A DNA stretch of 64,000 nucleotides, from NCBI RefSeq assembly GCF_047675955.1, contig NC_132914.1, positions 38,614,521 to 38,678,520 on the forward strand, read 5' to 3'. This document shows positions 37,900 through 49,192 of the stretch, piece by piece (position 1 is the first letter of the stretch; the number at the start of each line of letters is the position of its first letter). This DNA is from Chlorocebus sabaeus. Lineage: Eukaryota; Chordata; Mammalia; Primates; Cercopithecidae. The translations under genes and the position numbers were made by a program. Below the pieces are notes generated by a model, which was not told the origin of the DNA, ran no database searches, and saw nothing but the letters and a program-made list of their open reading frames with translations.

Positions 37900-38649
37900 T
37901 CCTTAAGAAGGCAGTGTCCTAAGGCGGGCGCTTGGCTTTTTCCCCATCTTTGCTGCTAGGTCGAGGATCGCGCCTTTCTAACTCACCTGATTTCTGGATC
38001 ATGGTTTGAGAAGCCTAGCTCTGTGGATTTCCTAGTGTTATTTTCCTAATAGTGACTTTCTAAAGTAACAGTTTCCTAACTTCTGATTTTGTAGTTTTGA
38101 TGTGAAAGAAACAAAAGTGCTTCTATTTCAAACATATTGGAGATAGACTTGACGCCGGGCGGGCCATGAGCATTCAGCGGAAAACCAGATAGACAAAAAG
38201 ATTCTGCTCTCTCGAAGCTTACATTGTGGTGGATTTAAAAGTTGTTTCTCAACATTAGCGCTGTACTCATCATCAGCCCTACCCAGGGCGAGGAGCCTCG
38301 ATGCTTGAAGTCCACTGTTCAGGCAAAGGAGAATACAGTGTTCCCAAGGACCATTGTAAGCTGGCGGCCAAAATTTGAAAGAACATAAATCGCAGGGCAG
38401 CGAAGGAGGCGGGGGTCTCTGGAGGTTACTTCTATTAGCGTCAATACGGGCAAAGTCAGGGGACCTAGCAGGAGCCTGAAAACTTCAAGCCAAACAAACT
38501 CTGAGATCACACCTCCCACCCGCCACCTCTCTCCGACTAGCCACGGCCGCCGCCGCGAGGAGGCTGCCCCGGGGGTGGGCCGGGGAAGGCAGGGGGGCTT
38601 GGAGAAGACGGACTCTGCTTTCACTCCCCCTTTCTTCCCCATCCCTAAC
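37900..38649 (+). promoter_or_regulatory. inferred PDZRN4 promoter and 5'UTR
   Basis: This stretch directly precedes the PDZRN4 start codon and holds no recognised repeat. CpG density rises toward exon 1, and GC-box-like runs occur near 38155-38163 and 38570-38595. I see no convincing TATA box close to the ATG, which fits a dispersed CpG-island promoter. The transcription start cannot be fixed from sequence alone, so the 5'UTR boundary is inferred. Confidence 0.55.
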
Positions 38650-39330
38650 ATGGGCTTTGCCCTGGAGCGCTTCGCGGAAGCCGTGGACCCGGCTCTGGAG
38701 TGCAAGCTGTGCGGTCAGGTGCTTGAAGAGCCCCTGTGCACGCCGTGCGGGCACGTCTTTTGCGCCAGCTGCCTGCTGCCCTGGGCGGTGCGGCGGCGCC
38801 GGTGCCCTCTGCAGTGCCAGACCTTGGCGCCCGGCGAGCTGTACCGGGTGCTGCCGCTACGCAGCCTCATCCAGAAGCTGCGCGTCCAGTGCGACTACCG
38901 CGCCCGCGGCTGTGGCCACTCGGTCAGGCTGCAGGAGCTGGAGGCGCACGTCGAGCACTGCGACTTCGGCCCTGCCAGCCGCCTCCGCAGCCGCCCGAGC
39001 TGTGCTTCGGGGCTGGGCGGCGGGGAGGTGCCCGCGCGGGGGGGCTGCAGTCCTGCACCCGGAGCTGGCCGGGGCGGGGGCGCGCGCGGGGGGCCGCCGA
39101 GCGGCCGCTGTGGCCGCGGGCAGGGGCCCAGGCCTCGGGTCCTCGCCTGGAGGCGGCGCGAGAAGGCGCTGCTGGCGCAGCTCTGGGCGCTGCAGGGCGA
39201 GGTGCAGCTCACGGCGCGCAGGTACCAGGAGAAGTTCACCCAATACATGGCTCACGTCCGCAACTTCGCCGGCGACCTGGGTGGCGGCCACCGCAGGGTA
39301 AGCAAAGGGGGGTGGGCACCGCGGGCATGG
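38480..39330. promoter_or_regulatory. CpG island over PDZRN4 exon 1
   Basis: CpG dinucleotides are dense from about 38.5 kb to 39.3 kb and GC content is far above the AT-rich surroundings, with weaker shores from about 37.9 kb and to about 39.8 kb. This is the usual promoter/first-exon island of a developmentally regulated vertebrate gene. The GC-richness also leaves long open frames on both strands (for example 38657-39301 and 38736-39365 on +, 38857-39291 on -). These look compositional and are not called as genes. Confidence 0.9.
38650..39297 (+). CDS. PDZRN4: PDZRN4 coding exon 1 (RING and zinc-finger part)
   Basis: This is the first coding exon of PDZRN4, a LNX/PDZRN-family protein expected to act as a RING-type E3 ubiquitin ligase with PDZ domains that choose partners. 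It has 648 bp, exactly 216 codons. The start at 38650 has A at -3 and G at +4 and opens with MGFALERF, the family N-terminus. RING ligands are visible as C18, C21, C33, H35, C38, C41, C52 and C56 (C3HC4). A TRAF-type zinc finger follows with C81, C88, H100 and C104. Residues about 110-165 are Gly/Arg/Pro-rich and low in complexity. Residues about 170-210 are charged and helical, probably a coiled coil. The exon ends at AGG before GTAAGC (donor at 39298), phase 0. PDZRN3 is the close paralogue, but the sequence fits PDZRN4 as I remember it. An in-frame GTG at 38575 is not needed. Base composition is very GC-rich, unlike exons 2 and 3. Confidence 0.95.
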
Positions 39331-39965
39331 TCGATTGGGGTGGGAAGAGGAACGGTTCTTTCTGACACTTCAGGATTCCTTTGGAATTAGGCATCCTTCC
39401 TCACTGTGCAGCAGGAAGCATCACACCCTGATCATTACTTTCCTGTCATTGTCTTTCGAATGGATTGTGATCGAAGTTAAGGATCGTCCCTTTTCTGCTT
39501 ATATTACGATTGGAAAGAGTTAAACAGATTCGATTCTAACTTTGTGCCGGGAAAGTAGGAATTGGGAAAACTCGTTTTCCATCCAGACTCACTTTCTCCA
39601 TCTTTCATCCTCCTGCCCACCGTCTCTGCCTATTTTCTGAACCCTTGTCCCGTGCCTGAAGCAAATCCGAGAAGGAAAGCCGGAAAGCACAGACTTTCCC
39701 CGCCCAGCCTTTCCTCTCCCGCGGACGCCAGCATCCCCGCGGCCCTGGCAGCCGCACACCTGGGACGGGTGTCAGTGCTGATGACACTTGCGCTGCCACT
39801 GCCTGAATCAACTGCCTTCTACTAAGTTGGGGACTGTGAGGCATGTGGGGGCCAGGACGGCCTCAGGAGCTGAGAGATGGGGTTTCTTAGACTTGCAGAG
39901 TTCTTTTCATCACTCTGACTTTCCCTAAATAAGCCTTCCTTGCCTCGGGATCTCATTACTGGTGG

Positions 39966-39980
39966 AGAGAGAGAGAGAGA
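39966..39980 (+). repeat. (GA)n short run
   Basis: About seven GA units in the CpG-island shore of intron 1. Confidence 0.85.
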
Positions 39981-40139
39981 TTGAGATTGTGTGTGTGCGA
40001 CCTGGGAAGTCCAGTCCGAGAGCCTCCATCTGTGGTCAGACCGGCCCTGCAAGCCCCCAGGCAGCGGCTGTTTCCCTTCTTTGTCTAAGCTTCTGGCCCC
40101 GAACTGCGCTCCTGGTCCGCCTGCCCGCTTTCAGACCGA

Positions 40140-40185
40140 ATAAACAAGCCTCTTTGCAGCACCCCGTGTGAAGAGGCTTGTTTAT
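40140..40185. repeat. perfect 15-bp inverted repeat with 16-bp loop
   Basis: The arms ATAAACAAGCCTCTT (40140-40154) and AAGAGGCTTGTTTAT (40171-40185) are exact reverse complements. Outside them, CAG (from 40132) and CTG (from 40190) could pair further across a small internal loop. It lies in PDZRN4 intron 1, 843 bp after the splice donor, in repeat-free sequence. Confidence 0.93.
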
Positions 40186-41639
40186 AAAGCTGTAACTTCT
40201 CTCCTGGAGGACTTCTGCGCAGTGTTTGACATTGTTGGTCGCTGCCATGGTGAGCAGGCATTTAGCAGAATTTGCGATCCATTCAAGGAGCTGTTTTCAT
40301 TCTTCAGCACTCCCGGGGAGGAGCAACCCAGAAAGATTCCCATTTGGGACTCGCTGCTGCATACTGCCTCCAACTCAGGCACTGAGTTTAGAAGCGCCCA
40401 TCTTGAACCTAAAAGAGAACGTTGAAGTGAGAGGGACTAAAATGTTTCCACCTTGATGAATGGATGCACACTGTGTATGAAAAGACTGGTTCCAAGGATT
40501 CTTTCCCTAGTCCATATATGCATATACATACATGCATATACACAGGTAAATTTACAAAATGGGAGGACCCAGGGAAAAGCATAGATAGAAGCTTTGTATT
40601 ACCAGTCCAGGTTCCAAGGTCTAGGAAACCGGTGGTTGGAGGAAAGGAGCAACAGTTAGAATAATATTACAGAAAAGTCCATGCAACAAGTCAAGCTATG
40701 ATTCTGAGAAGTGAGAAAAACTGCCCATGATTTGCAGACTAGCCAAAACCCTCTATGTGTTTCTCAGAAATGTTTTTCTCCTACCAGTAGGGGCTGCTCT
40801 GTGCACTGCCTAGGAAAAGCTCCTGGGAAAATATGGTGATGCTGATAGTAGTGATGATGATGCATATGGAATGTTATCATTCAGAAATAATTTCCAAGTA
40901 AAGGTTAATAACATCTATAACCATGAATAAACCCACCTCGTCCAGCACTAATTCATCCAATGTTTAAGTTAGTCTTTACTAATAAACATTGTAGCTATAA
41001 TTCTTATTTGTTTTACTATTATTTGGCCAGCAGGAAAAAACTGTATACTACTTTACCAAGCACAAACCCTTACTTTTTTATTCTGCAGGAATTATGCAAA
41101 ACCAAGTAGGAATATAATTTAAAATTAGGACTACAGTAGCCTAACATATCCTGCATTACAACAGCGACATGAATATTATGACTAAAATTTATAAATAGTT
41201 CATGTTTCTTAAATTCCTTAAGACTTTACAAAATAAAAATTTTACACTATTGATAATTTATATTTTACTTTTCTGTAATGGAGGGAAAAATAAAGATACC
41301 TCCAAGGTTTAACCAGAAATCTGTTTTCAATTACAATGAAATCAGATTTAGATGCTGCATTAGGATAAAAGAGCTGCATGTCTCAAAATGCAAAGCCATT
41401 CAGTAATTTTTGAAAATAGGGGGTTTTTTTCCCCCTCACATGCACCGTTGTTCTTTTTCAAATACATACTTACAAAGTAAGTATAAGAAAATGTCAAACT
41501 TCTGCCACATTCAACCATTCTTAATTTTAAAGTTTTCCTCTTTTCACATGTCAGTTAACTTACGGTACATAAAAACTTATTGTAGCATTTATTTTTCTTT
41601 TATATTTTTACCTAGTCATTTTATACATTTTTTTTCTAG

Positions 41640-41726
41640 GATGGAGAACATAAGTCATTTACTATTGTGTTAGAAAGAGAATATGACACTTTGGGATTCA
41701 ATATTATAGGAGGTCGACCAAATCAG
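41640..41726 (+). CDS. PDZRN4: PDZRN4 coding exon 2 (start of PDZ domain 1)
   Basis: This 87-bp exon (29 codons, phase 0 at both ends) follows a T-rich tract and an AG at 41638-41639, and ends in CAG before GTAAAA. It encodes residues 217-245, starting DGEHKSF. The segment TLGFN at about 233-237 is the carboxylate-binding loop of a class I-like PDZ domain, followed by IIGG, so the exon supplies the first strand and binding loop of PDZ1. It joins in frame to exon 1 and exon 3. Unlike exon 1 it is AT-rich. Because it is symmetric, skipping it would keep the reading frame but remove the ligand-binding loop. Confidence 0.93.
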
Positions 41727-41970
41727 GTAAAACACCTTGTTAATGCATTACTCATTCCTTATAACATAAGCATTAATAAACATTACTCGTTGCTTATAAA
41801 ATAATAGAGGACTTAGCTTTCGTTTGTGGATTTTGAGTAAGAAAAATAGTGGTTTAATCTTTAAAATTATGCTTGTGATCAAATATCAGATTTCTTAATG
41901 CAAATATTCCAGTACCTGCCCAGATTTTATTTATTTATTTATTTAGCTAGTTAGTTATTTCATTTGTTTG

Positions 41971-42261
41971 TTTGTTTGAGACAGAGTCTTACTCTGTTGC
42001 CCAGGCTGGAATGCGGTGGTGCAATCTCGGCTCACTGCAACCTCTGCCTCCTAGGTTCAAGCGATTCTCCTGCTTCAGCCTCCCAAATAGCTGGGATTAC
42101 AGGCACCTGCCACCATGCCCGGCAAATTTTTTATATTTTTAGTAGAAACAGGGTTTCGCCATGTTGGCCAGGCTGGTTTTGAATTCCTCACCCCAAGTGA
42201 TCTACTCCCCCTCAGTCTCCCAATGTGCTAGGATTACAGGTGTGAGCCACCGCGCCTGGCC
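41971..42261 (-). mobile_element. Alu (AluS-like), antisense, in PDZRN4 intron 2
   Basis: Complete, from a (TTTG)n-rich tail and GAGACAGAGTCTTACTCTG to CCGCGCCTGGCC. Confidence 0.93.
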
Positions 42262-42298
42262 CTGATTTTATTATTTTTAAAATTTTTTAAAATTATTT

Positions 42299-42581
42299 CC
42301 TTTTTGAGATGGAGTCTCACTCTGCAGCCCAGGCTGCAGTGCAGTGGCATGATCTCAGCTCAATGCAATCACTGCCTCCAGTTCAAGTGATTATCCTGCC
42401 TCAACCTCCTGAGTAGCTGGGACCACAGGCATGTGCCACCACGCCCAGCTAATTTTTGTATTTGTGGTAGAGAAAATACAGAATGTTGGCAAAGCTGGTC
42501 CAGAACTCCTAACCTCAAGTGATCTGCCTGCATCACCTCCCAAAGTGCTGGGATTATAGGCTGGAGCCATTGCACCTGGTC
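42299..42581 (-). mobile_element. second antisense Alu in PDZRN4 intron 2
   Basis: From TTTTTGAGATGGAGTCTCAC to TTGCACCTGGTC, 37 bp after the previous Alu and in the same orientation. Confidence 0.92.
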
Positions 42582-44259
42582 TTTGTTTTTGAGAGAAACA
42601 AAAAACAACTGCTAGCAAACTTGGTTCTCTTTGCTACTTTAAAAGAAGAAAAGGAAAGTACATTTCACATTTTATCTAAATTATATTGTACTTTTGGAAA
42701 ATTTCTTGAATAAACCTATTTCACAATACCATATGTAGGCAATTTCTATTTGATAACATTAGGCAATTGTACTGCCTGGTTAAATCTCCTATTTATTAAG
42801 TGAAATTACTCAGTTTGAAGATGCTAATACAGACTAGGAAGAAAGTAATATATATTGAATGAATGAATGAACAGTTGAAATAAGGGATGATTGAATTCAA
42901 TAGGAAGTACCATGTTAAAGAAAAACAGTTGATTAGAAATATTTTTGGCTCCCCAAACCAAGTTCTTTGTTTGACTGCATGAATAATATTCTCTATGTTG
43001 ATGCCAATTTTCAAAATGCATATTTTAAACTTACATAATATACTGTAGTTGCAAAGTTCTTTTATATCATTGAATTCCTGTGTCAACTTAATTTTCACCA
43101 TAACTGGAAAAAGGTGGTTAAGTTTTAAAAAATGATGCTCTTTAATTTTCTCAATAAACTGCCATGAAATTTTTGCATCCTGCATTGCAGATGTTGTTCA
43201 AGGAAACTGTCTTAGTGTTGTTGGTCATATGCTCTGTTTAGGTAAGGATGGCAGTGACATATTTCTTCCTTGTGTTTAGTATTTTGAAAACCTAGCAACT
43301 AATGACTGCTGTGCTTCTCTTTTTAAAACAGTCCTCATTTATTAAGATGAAAGTCTTTTCATCATATCATTTTGGTTATCATTTTCCCTAAGGAATATTT
43401 TTATAGATTCTGTTTTGGTATTCGACATTTAGATGACATTGGACCTTTTTAAAAAGTCTCTTAAAATTCATGATAAGGACAGCTAAAGAGAAATAATTTT
43501 ATTTAACCTGCCATGAAGTCAAATGACATTTAAAATTACATGATGTATTATTATAGGATGTTGGATATTTTCCCTAAATAAGCTTTGGCTTCTTGTGACT
43601 GTCTAAACTGTCCCATTTTTACCATATTGGCTATGTTTGAGGTTTAACTCACGAGTTACATTGCACCTGGAAATATGTAAAAATGAGCTTTGCATGGGCT
43701 CCCTTTTGCATAGGTTCCCTTGCAGTTTGGATGTGATCATTTGAGATTTTACACTTGAGTAAGCTACCAGTCTCTCCTGTGAATAGACACAGCTAGAGCT
43801 AGGTTTCTAAATCTGTCACATCAAAAAGCTAAATTATATTTCAAAACTCTGACCACATCTCAAACCAGTTATACAGTGGGAACCAGACACATGTTTTTTT
43901 CCTTCTTTAACCTTATCACCCTTTTACTTGCTGTATCTCTTTAGAAGTGAAATGTTTTATAAATAATACTTAAAAGCCAGTTTATTTCACCTTGTACATG
44001 CCCTTTCCCATAGCTTTTAATGTGAACTAAAAAATGTGAAGTTAATAGATAATCTTGTCAGAGACCCTGGACTCATTCATTAAAACTGCCATCTTGATTA
44101 ATGACTAGTTGGTGTTAAGTAAGTTAAATTCTGTGCCAAATCCCCAGCTAAGAGAGTTGCAGATTTACAGAGTATTGGTAATGTTACATTTGGTAAATTG
44201 TCCTTAATAATATTTAAATTTTGCTTACGTCTCTCTTCTGTTAACGATTTTTTTAATAG

Positions 44260-44367
44260 AACAGTCAGGAAGGAACATCGACTGAAGGAATTTATGTTTC
44301 AAAAATTTTAGAAAATGGACCTGCTGACAGAGCAGATGGCCTGGAAATTCATGACAAAATCATTGAG
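44260..44367 (+). CDS. PDZRN4: PDZRN4 coding exon 3 (middle of PDZ domain 1)
   Basis: This 108-bp exon (36 codons, phase 0 at both ends) follows a pyrimidine tract and an AG at 44258-44259, and ends in GAG before GTAAGA. It encodes residues 246-281. The pattern EGIYVSKILENGPADRADGL then EIHDKI is the standard PDZ core: a GIYVSKI strand, the GPAxRxDGL turn and the helix-strand region. The domain would finish in the next exon (expected to begin near VNGKDLS), which I do not find before 64000. Intron 2 (41727-44259) carries two antisense Alus. Intron 3 begins at 44368 and is open-ended here. Confidence 0.94.
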
Positions 44368-44531
44368 GTAAGACAATGATAAAACATGTATATGATCCTT
44401 GCAAGAAAGATTTGGATATTTTAAGTTTCCAAACTTATCACTTTACTTTGGTGTAGTGCTTATTAGAATATACATTCGTAGTAGCAGTAAAGGCATTATC
44501 GTTTTTACTTTCTTACAAAAAATGTAAAAGT

Positions 44532-44831
44532 CACTGGGAGAGATGGTTCATACCTATAATCCCAGCACTTTTGGTGGCTGAGGCAGGAGGACCACTCGAG
44601 CTCAGGAGTTCGAGACCTGACTGGGCAACACAGTGAGACCTCATCTCTACCAAAACACAAAACAAAAAAATTAGCTGGGCTTGGTGGCACATACCTACAG
44701 TCTCAGCTACTCAGGAGGCTGAGGTGGGCAGATCACTCGATGTTAAACCCAGGAGGTCAAGGCTGTGGTGAGCTGTGTGTGGGCCACTGCTCTCTAGCCT
44801 AGGCAACAGAGCAAGACGCTGTCTCAAAAAA
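44532..44831 (+). mobile_element. Alu (AluJ-like), sense
   Basis: Starts CACTGGGAGAGATGGTTCAT and ends GACGCTGTCTCAAAAA, 164 bp into intron 3. Diverged. Confidence 0.87.
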
Positions 44832-47720
44832 GATGTAAAACTCTATTATGATTCTATATAATTTATTGGATATTGTGATGAAAGAATACAATACCTGGAG
44901 TTTCCAAATGTGTTAATGAATACCTCTGTTTTAATAACTTGTGTTTCCCATGAACTATGATGTCACTTGCTTATTAAAGGATTATTATAACATTTCAAAA
45001 AAGGATGATAAATCTCTGTAATTTAACTAATTACAAATTAAATTTGTAATTAATATTTTATATAGAGAGTTTGGAAGAAATTATACAATACCTGTAATAT
45101 TTCTTAGTGTAATAATATGGCTACCTGGTTCATGTCATTATCTTTTATATGAAAGAAAAGGGGAAATACCTTTTTTTCTCTTTGCTGTGAAAATCTGGTG
45201 AGAACTCTTTGTATGTTGTAACTGTATTGTTCTATTCGGGGGTGATAAAGTGAGCACCTATATGCTAGTAAAATTGGGTTATGATAATGAAATTTTATGT
45301 CCCTGCCATCTGCCATCTCTGTCCTTTTGACATTTTATTAACTGGTTAAGACAATATTAGTTGCTGTTACCAAAAATGGTTAAGATACTTTTATCAGTGA
45401 GTATTTCCAATGTATTAGTAAAGGTACAAATAGGAATTTGGAAGGTTTACTTGACTCCACTATTCTTTTTAAAAATTCTGTTCATTCTAGGCTATATAAT
45501 CACTAGTGCTATCTTTCTGAATATTTATATAAACTATCATGATGGAGGCAGATTTTCTGTATTAAATTTTGAATAAAGTTTTAGATTTTCATTAATCGTC
45601 TGTGCACTAAACAAAGTTGAATTTTTACTGAATTGACATAGAATAAGGGTGAAGAATATAGAACAGCCAATAGTTTTCTGTTTTGGGAAAAAAGATCACA
45701 ACATTTATAAATTAACTGACTAGACAATTTAGAAAAAAAAGAGTTGTCTTTTGCCAAAAAAACAAACAAAACAAAACAAAAAAAAAACTGTGATTTATAT
45801 CTAAAAAGGTCTCTTGTATCAAGATTTTATTCTTCCATTTTTGTTGCCAAGAAAGTGCAGACCTACTTTTGCTGTTGCTATCCAGTTCGTCTTGACAATT
45901 TGCCTGGTGGAAACATTCACATACGGTAGCTTCTAAAGTTAGAATGTGCGCAGTATGATCTAAAGGGCAACATAATTTAAACAGAAGATTGTCCCTATTA
46001 CTTTCTGCATTATCTCAAAAACATATTAAGTTGTCCAGTTACCAGTGGAAAGTAAAGTCTTATATTTGATATTACTAGAAGAACTGACGGAACTGAATAC
46101 ATATATTGTTACACACACACAAACACACAGACACAACAGAAATATGTGTTGGCAATTTAAAAACTTATGCTAGCTAGGTGACAATATTATGTATGCTTCA
46201 TTAATGTTACATTAAAAGAGAAAAAGAATTTTTTTATGTTGTCATACAACAATTTGGTTACAAACCTAATGGTTTTTTTAAAGAGGTAATTTTATAAAAC
46301 TATGGTTGAAAAAATCCAGTGCATCTAGACACCTATATAGTACTGTTACTAATATATGTCAACTTAATCTTCTTTAAACCCTGTATGATAAAAAGTAAAG
46401 AGATCAACCATAGAAATTCAAGTGAAATTTAACTAGCTGTGGTATTATTATTCACTTTGATTTGCATATATTAGCAGTTAATGACCAGAGCTTGAAATTT
46501 GTCTCAATGATACAGATTTTTCAATGTGTCTTTTATACCAGGGTACACTGATTTTATGTATACATGCTATAGTTCTAGACTGGATCAATGTGACCACATT
46601 TGCAGTTAAGAAATGGATTAGATGATGTGCATATTTCTAGAATGTTGCGTGTTAAATAGCATGAAATATTTTAGAAAGAAGATTATTAGAAATAAATCAC
46701 TCTTGCTTAGTTGTTCAGTGATGCTGTCAGCTTTTTGAGTGAATAGATATTTGTGCGACTTTGATATCTAGTTAAACAAATAGTGTGTTTCTTCTTGTGT
46801 GTATATGTATGTTGTAAAAGAACTCTGTGTAATCATTAAAGTTAGAAATATTTGATGCTTACCAGTTATTTTAGTTTCTCTGTCATTATGATATCAGTCA
46901 ACTTTAAGCAGTTTTTAGCTAATGGAAAATTGAGAAGAAATCTATCAGTTTAAAATGTGCAGATGCATATTTTAAAACAGATTTTTAAAGTAAAGATAAT
47001 AATTTCTTTTCTGTTTCGTGATCAATGATTTGTTCATTGAACAAATTTAATGGATCAATTTTTGAATTTCAAATGGTCATGCTGATTTAAACCTGGTGCA
47101 ACAAATAAGTTTGTTAACAATGTAAAGAGTACAAACTAGTTCACATATTATAAAATTATCCATATGACTTATGCATAATCTGACACATTACTAAATGCTT
47201 TGAATTTACTGATATATAACTGAAATAAAAAATAAAACAATAAGAGATTCTATGGTTTATATATAGTCAAGATATGCTCAAAAATATTTTGTGTAGCTAA
47301 TTGCTTGATGCACACATACAAGTTGATGAATTATTTTAAAAAAACAATAAAATTTTCCAAAGTTATTCACGTAAATGAGGAAGTAGATATGTTAAAGGTT
47401 TTGTTCTGTTGATGGTTAAAAATATTTTATAAACTGTAATAAATATATTAATTATAATAGTTTGGTACAGTTCAACAAAGGCTAGTAAAGTATTATTTTT
47501 TAATATTCTGCATTTTATTGATAAAATTCAAGAATAATAAAAGAATAAAAATCACTGTCATTAGGTAAATCTATGTCATGTGTTTCACATAATATAAGGC
47601 AAGTTAATTTTTGGAGTCGGTCTCCACAAGCAACTATGTTAACCAGTTTCTAGCTATTTCCACATTCATATTTGTTAAACTATTTATGCTTGTAAATTTT
47701 AAAAAATCAGTTGTGATATT
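44832..47720. other. AT-rich unique sequence in intron 3
   Basis: Nearly 2.9 kb without a recognised repeat, apart from an (AAAC)n run near 45759-45786 and a (CA)n-rich stretch at 46111-46136. No exon signal that would continue PDZ1 was seen. Confidence 0.5.
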
Positions 47721-47723
47721 TGA

Positions 47724-48060
47724 GTTATACTAGATGTCAAAATATCACTGGAGACTGAAAAGGCAGAAGATATTGTTGAAGGCGTTTTGAAACATCACAG
47801 AAATTCACATATGCCAATAATTCATCACAGTATACAGCGAATGAAAGTAGGCTGTTTTTCATTCTTTCAAGAATCAAAAGAATCACAGAAAATCCCTGAT
47901 CCTATCGAAGAGTTGGGCACAATTCTGGAAGAGCGCATGACCGTTAATGTAGTTCTCATGATGTTAGGATGCCTAAGTGGTATGTGGGAGGGAGTTGAGA
48001 AACAAAGTTCACTGTTGCTTTTAGCATCGATTCCTCTATTCTTTCTTTCTTTCTTCTTCT
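47724..48060 (+). other. unrecognised open stretch next to an Alu
   Basis: A frame stays open for about 112 codons from a stop at 47721 until it enters the Alu T-run at 48061. The composition looks protein-like, with acidic patches (for example EELGTILEE) and no simple repeat. I do not recognise the family. It could be a transposon relic, an unannotated exon of the intron 3 region, or chance. There is no strong start codon context. Confidence 0.2.
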
Positions 48061-48370
48061 TTTTTTTTTTTTTTTTTTTCTTTTTTGAGACAGGATCTTG
48101 CTCTGTCACCTAGGCTGGAATGCAGTGGCATGATCATAACTTACTGCAGCCTCTACCTCTGGGACTCAAGGGGTCCTCCAGCCTAAGCCTCCCAAGTACC
48201 TGGGACTACAGGTGCACCCCACCACACCTGGATAATTTTTTAAAGAATTGTCTGTAGAGATGGGGTTCCACCACGTTGCCTAGGCTGGTCTTGAACACCT
48301 GGGCTCAAGCGACCTGTCCACCTTGACCTCCTGAAATGCTGGGATTACAGGCGTGAGCCATGGTGCCCAG
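48061..48370 (-). mobile_element. Alu (AluJ-like), antisense
   Basis: A 19-base T-run after a (TTTC)n tract, then GAGACAGGATCTTGCTCTGT, ending CATGGTGCCCAG. Confidence 0.9.
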
Positions 48371-49192
48371 TCTCTCTCCTATTTTTATGATGCTGATAGC
48401 AGGCAATGCAACTGTAACTCCAACTCCAGAGTGGGAAAGGGTGGATAATCACTCATGGCTCTTTGTTTACACTTTCTTCTCCCAGCACTCCACTAACCCC
48501 TGCAGCTCCAGGCCAATGCTGTTTGACAGGGAAGTGCTGGAGGCACAGTGCTTCTCTCAACTTCTGGAGACCAGAGTGGGGCTGAAGGTCTGTGGAATCT
48601 TTGAGATGAATAGGTCGGAGCACAAAGCAGAGGATTATTTTTTAGTGCATATATTAAAATCTTTTTATTCTATTTTTTACCTTGAAATTCATAATGCAAT
48701 GCAGCATAAAAAGCATTTTCCTTTTCTTTAGAAATAGTTCCCACATTGAAGTGTCAGTGTAGCACTTTCCATTAAGTGCTAAGTTTATTACCAGAAGAAA
48801 GAGTTTCACAAATCAGAAACTTTTTAACTAACGCCAGACTGCTAACTTCACTTTCTTTTATTTCTGTAATATTATACCTCTGCATTCTCTGTGGTCACTG
48901 TCTGTACTGCTAAAATGAAAATCTTCGGTAGTTGCTTGTTTATTTAGCTAACACTCTGCATAGTCAGATTGTAGCTGTTAAAGCAGGAAAATTAATTGCA
49001 GTTCAGAGCTAAACATTTAGGAATGTTATTGAATCAGATCTACAAGGTGCTACCTCTGTATATACCTAATGAAGCACTATACCTTACTATCTCACAAAGC
49101 AATGGTGCTAAATTTGTTGATGCATAAGAAGCATTTACAAGTTTTTATAGGTTGCCTATAAATCTGCTGGGCAGTTAGTTTTTTGACAAATT
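48371..49192. other. unassigned sequence
   Basis: 48.37-48.66 kb is less AT-rich and carries an open frame (48360-48731) that begins inside the Alu. No family recognised. Confidence 0.4.

Larger units (their letters stand above)
39298..41639 (+). other. PDZRN4: PDZRN4 intron 1
   Basis: A 2342-bp intron from GTAAGC to a T-rich tract ending in TAG. The first 500 bp is CpG-island shore. It contains a (GA)n run near 39966-39980, a perfect inverted repeat at 40140-40185, and an open frame at 40168-40425 that I do not recognise. I see no Alu or L1 in it, which makes it the least repeat-invaded stretch of the gene here. Confidence 0.85.
41727..44259 (+). other. PDZRN4: PDZRN4 intron 2
   Basis: A 2533-bp intron between two phase-0 exons. 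It holds two antisense Alus in tandem near its 5' end (41971-42261 and 42299-42581), then about 1.7 kb of AT-rich sequence with no repeat I can name, including a short (GAAT)n run near 42858-42870. Confidence 0.85.

Noticed and set aside
38575..38649. Upstream in-frame GTG as an extended PDZRN4 start
   Set aside because: The ATG at 38650 has a good Kozak context and gives the conserved family N-terminus. The extension lacks family resemblance.
38657..39365. Long open frames in other frames and on the minus strand across the CpG island
   Set aside because: They overlap the PDZRN4 exon, are rich in Ala, Arg, Gly and Pro, and are explained by lack of AT-rich stop codons in GC-rich DNA.
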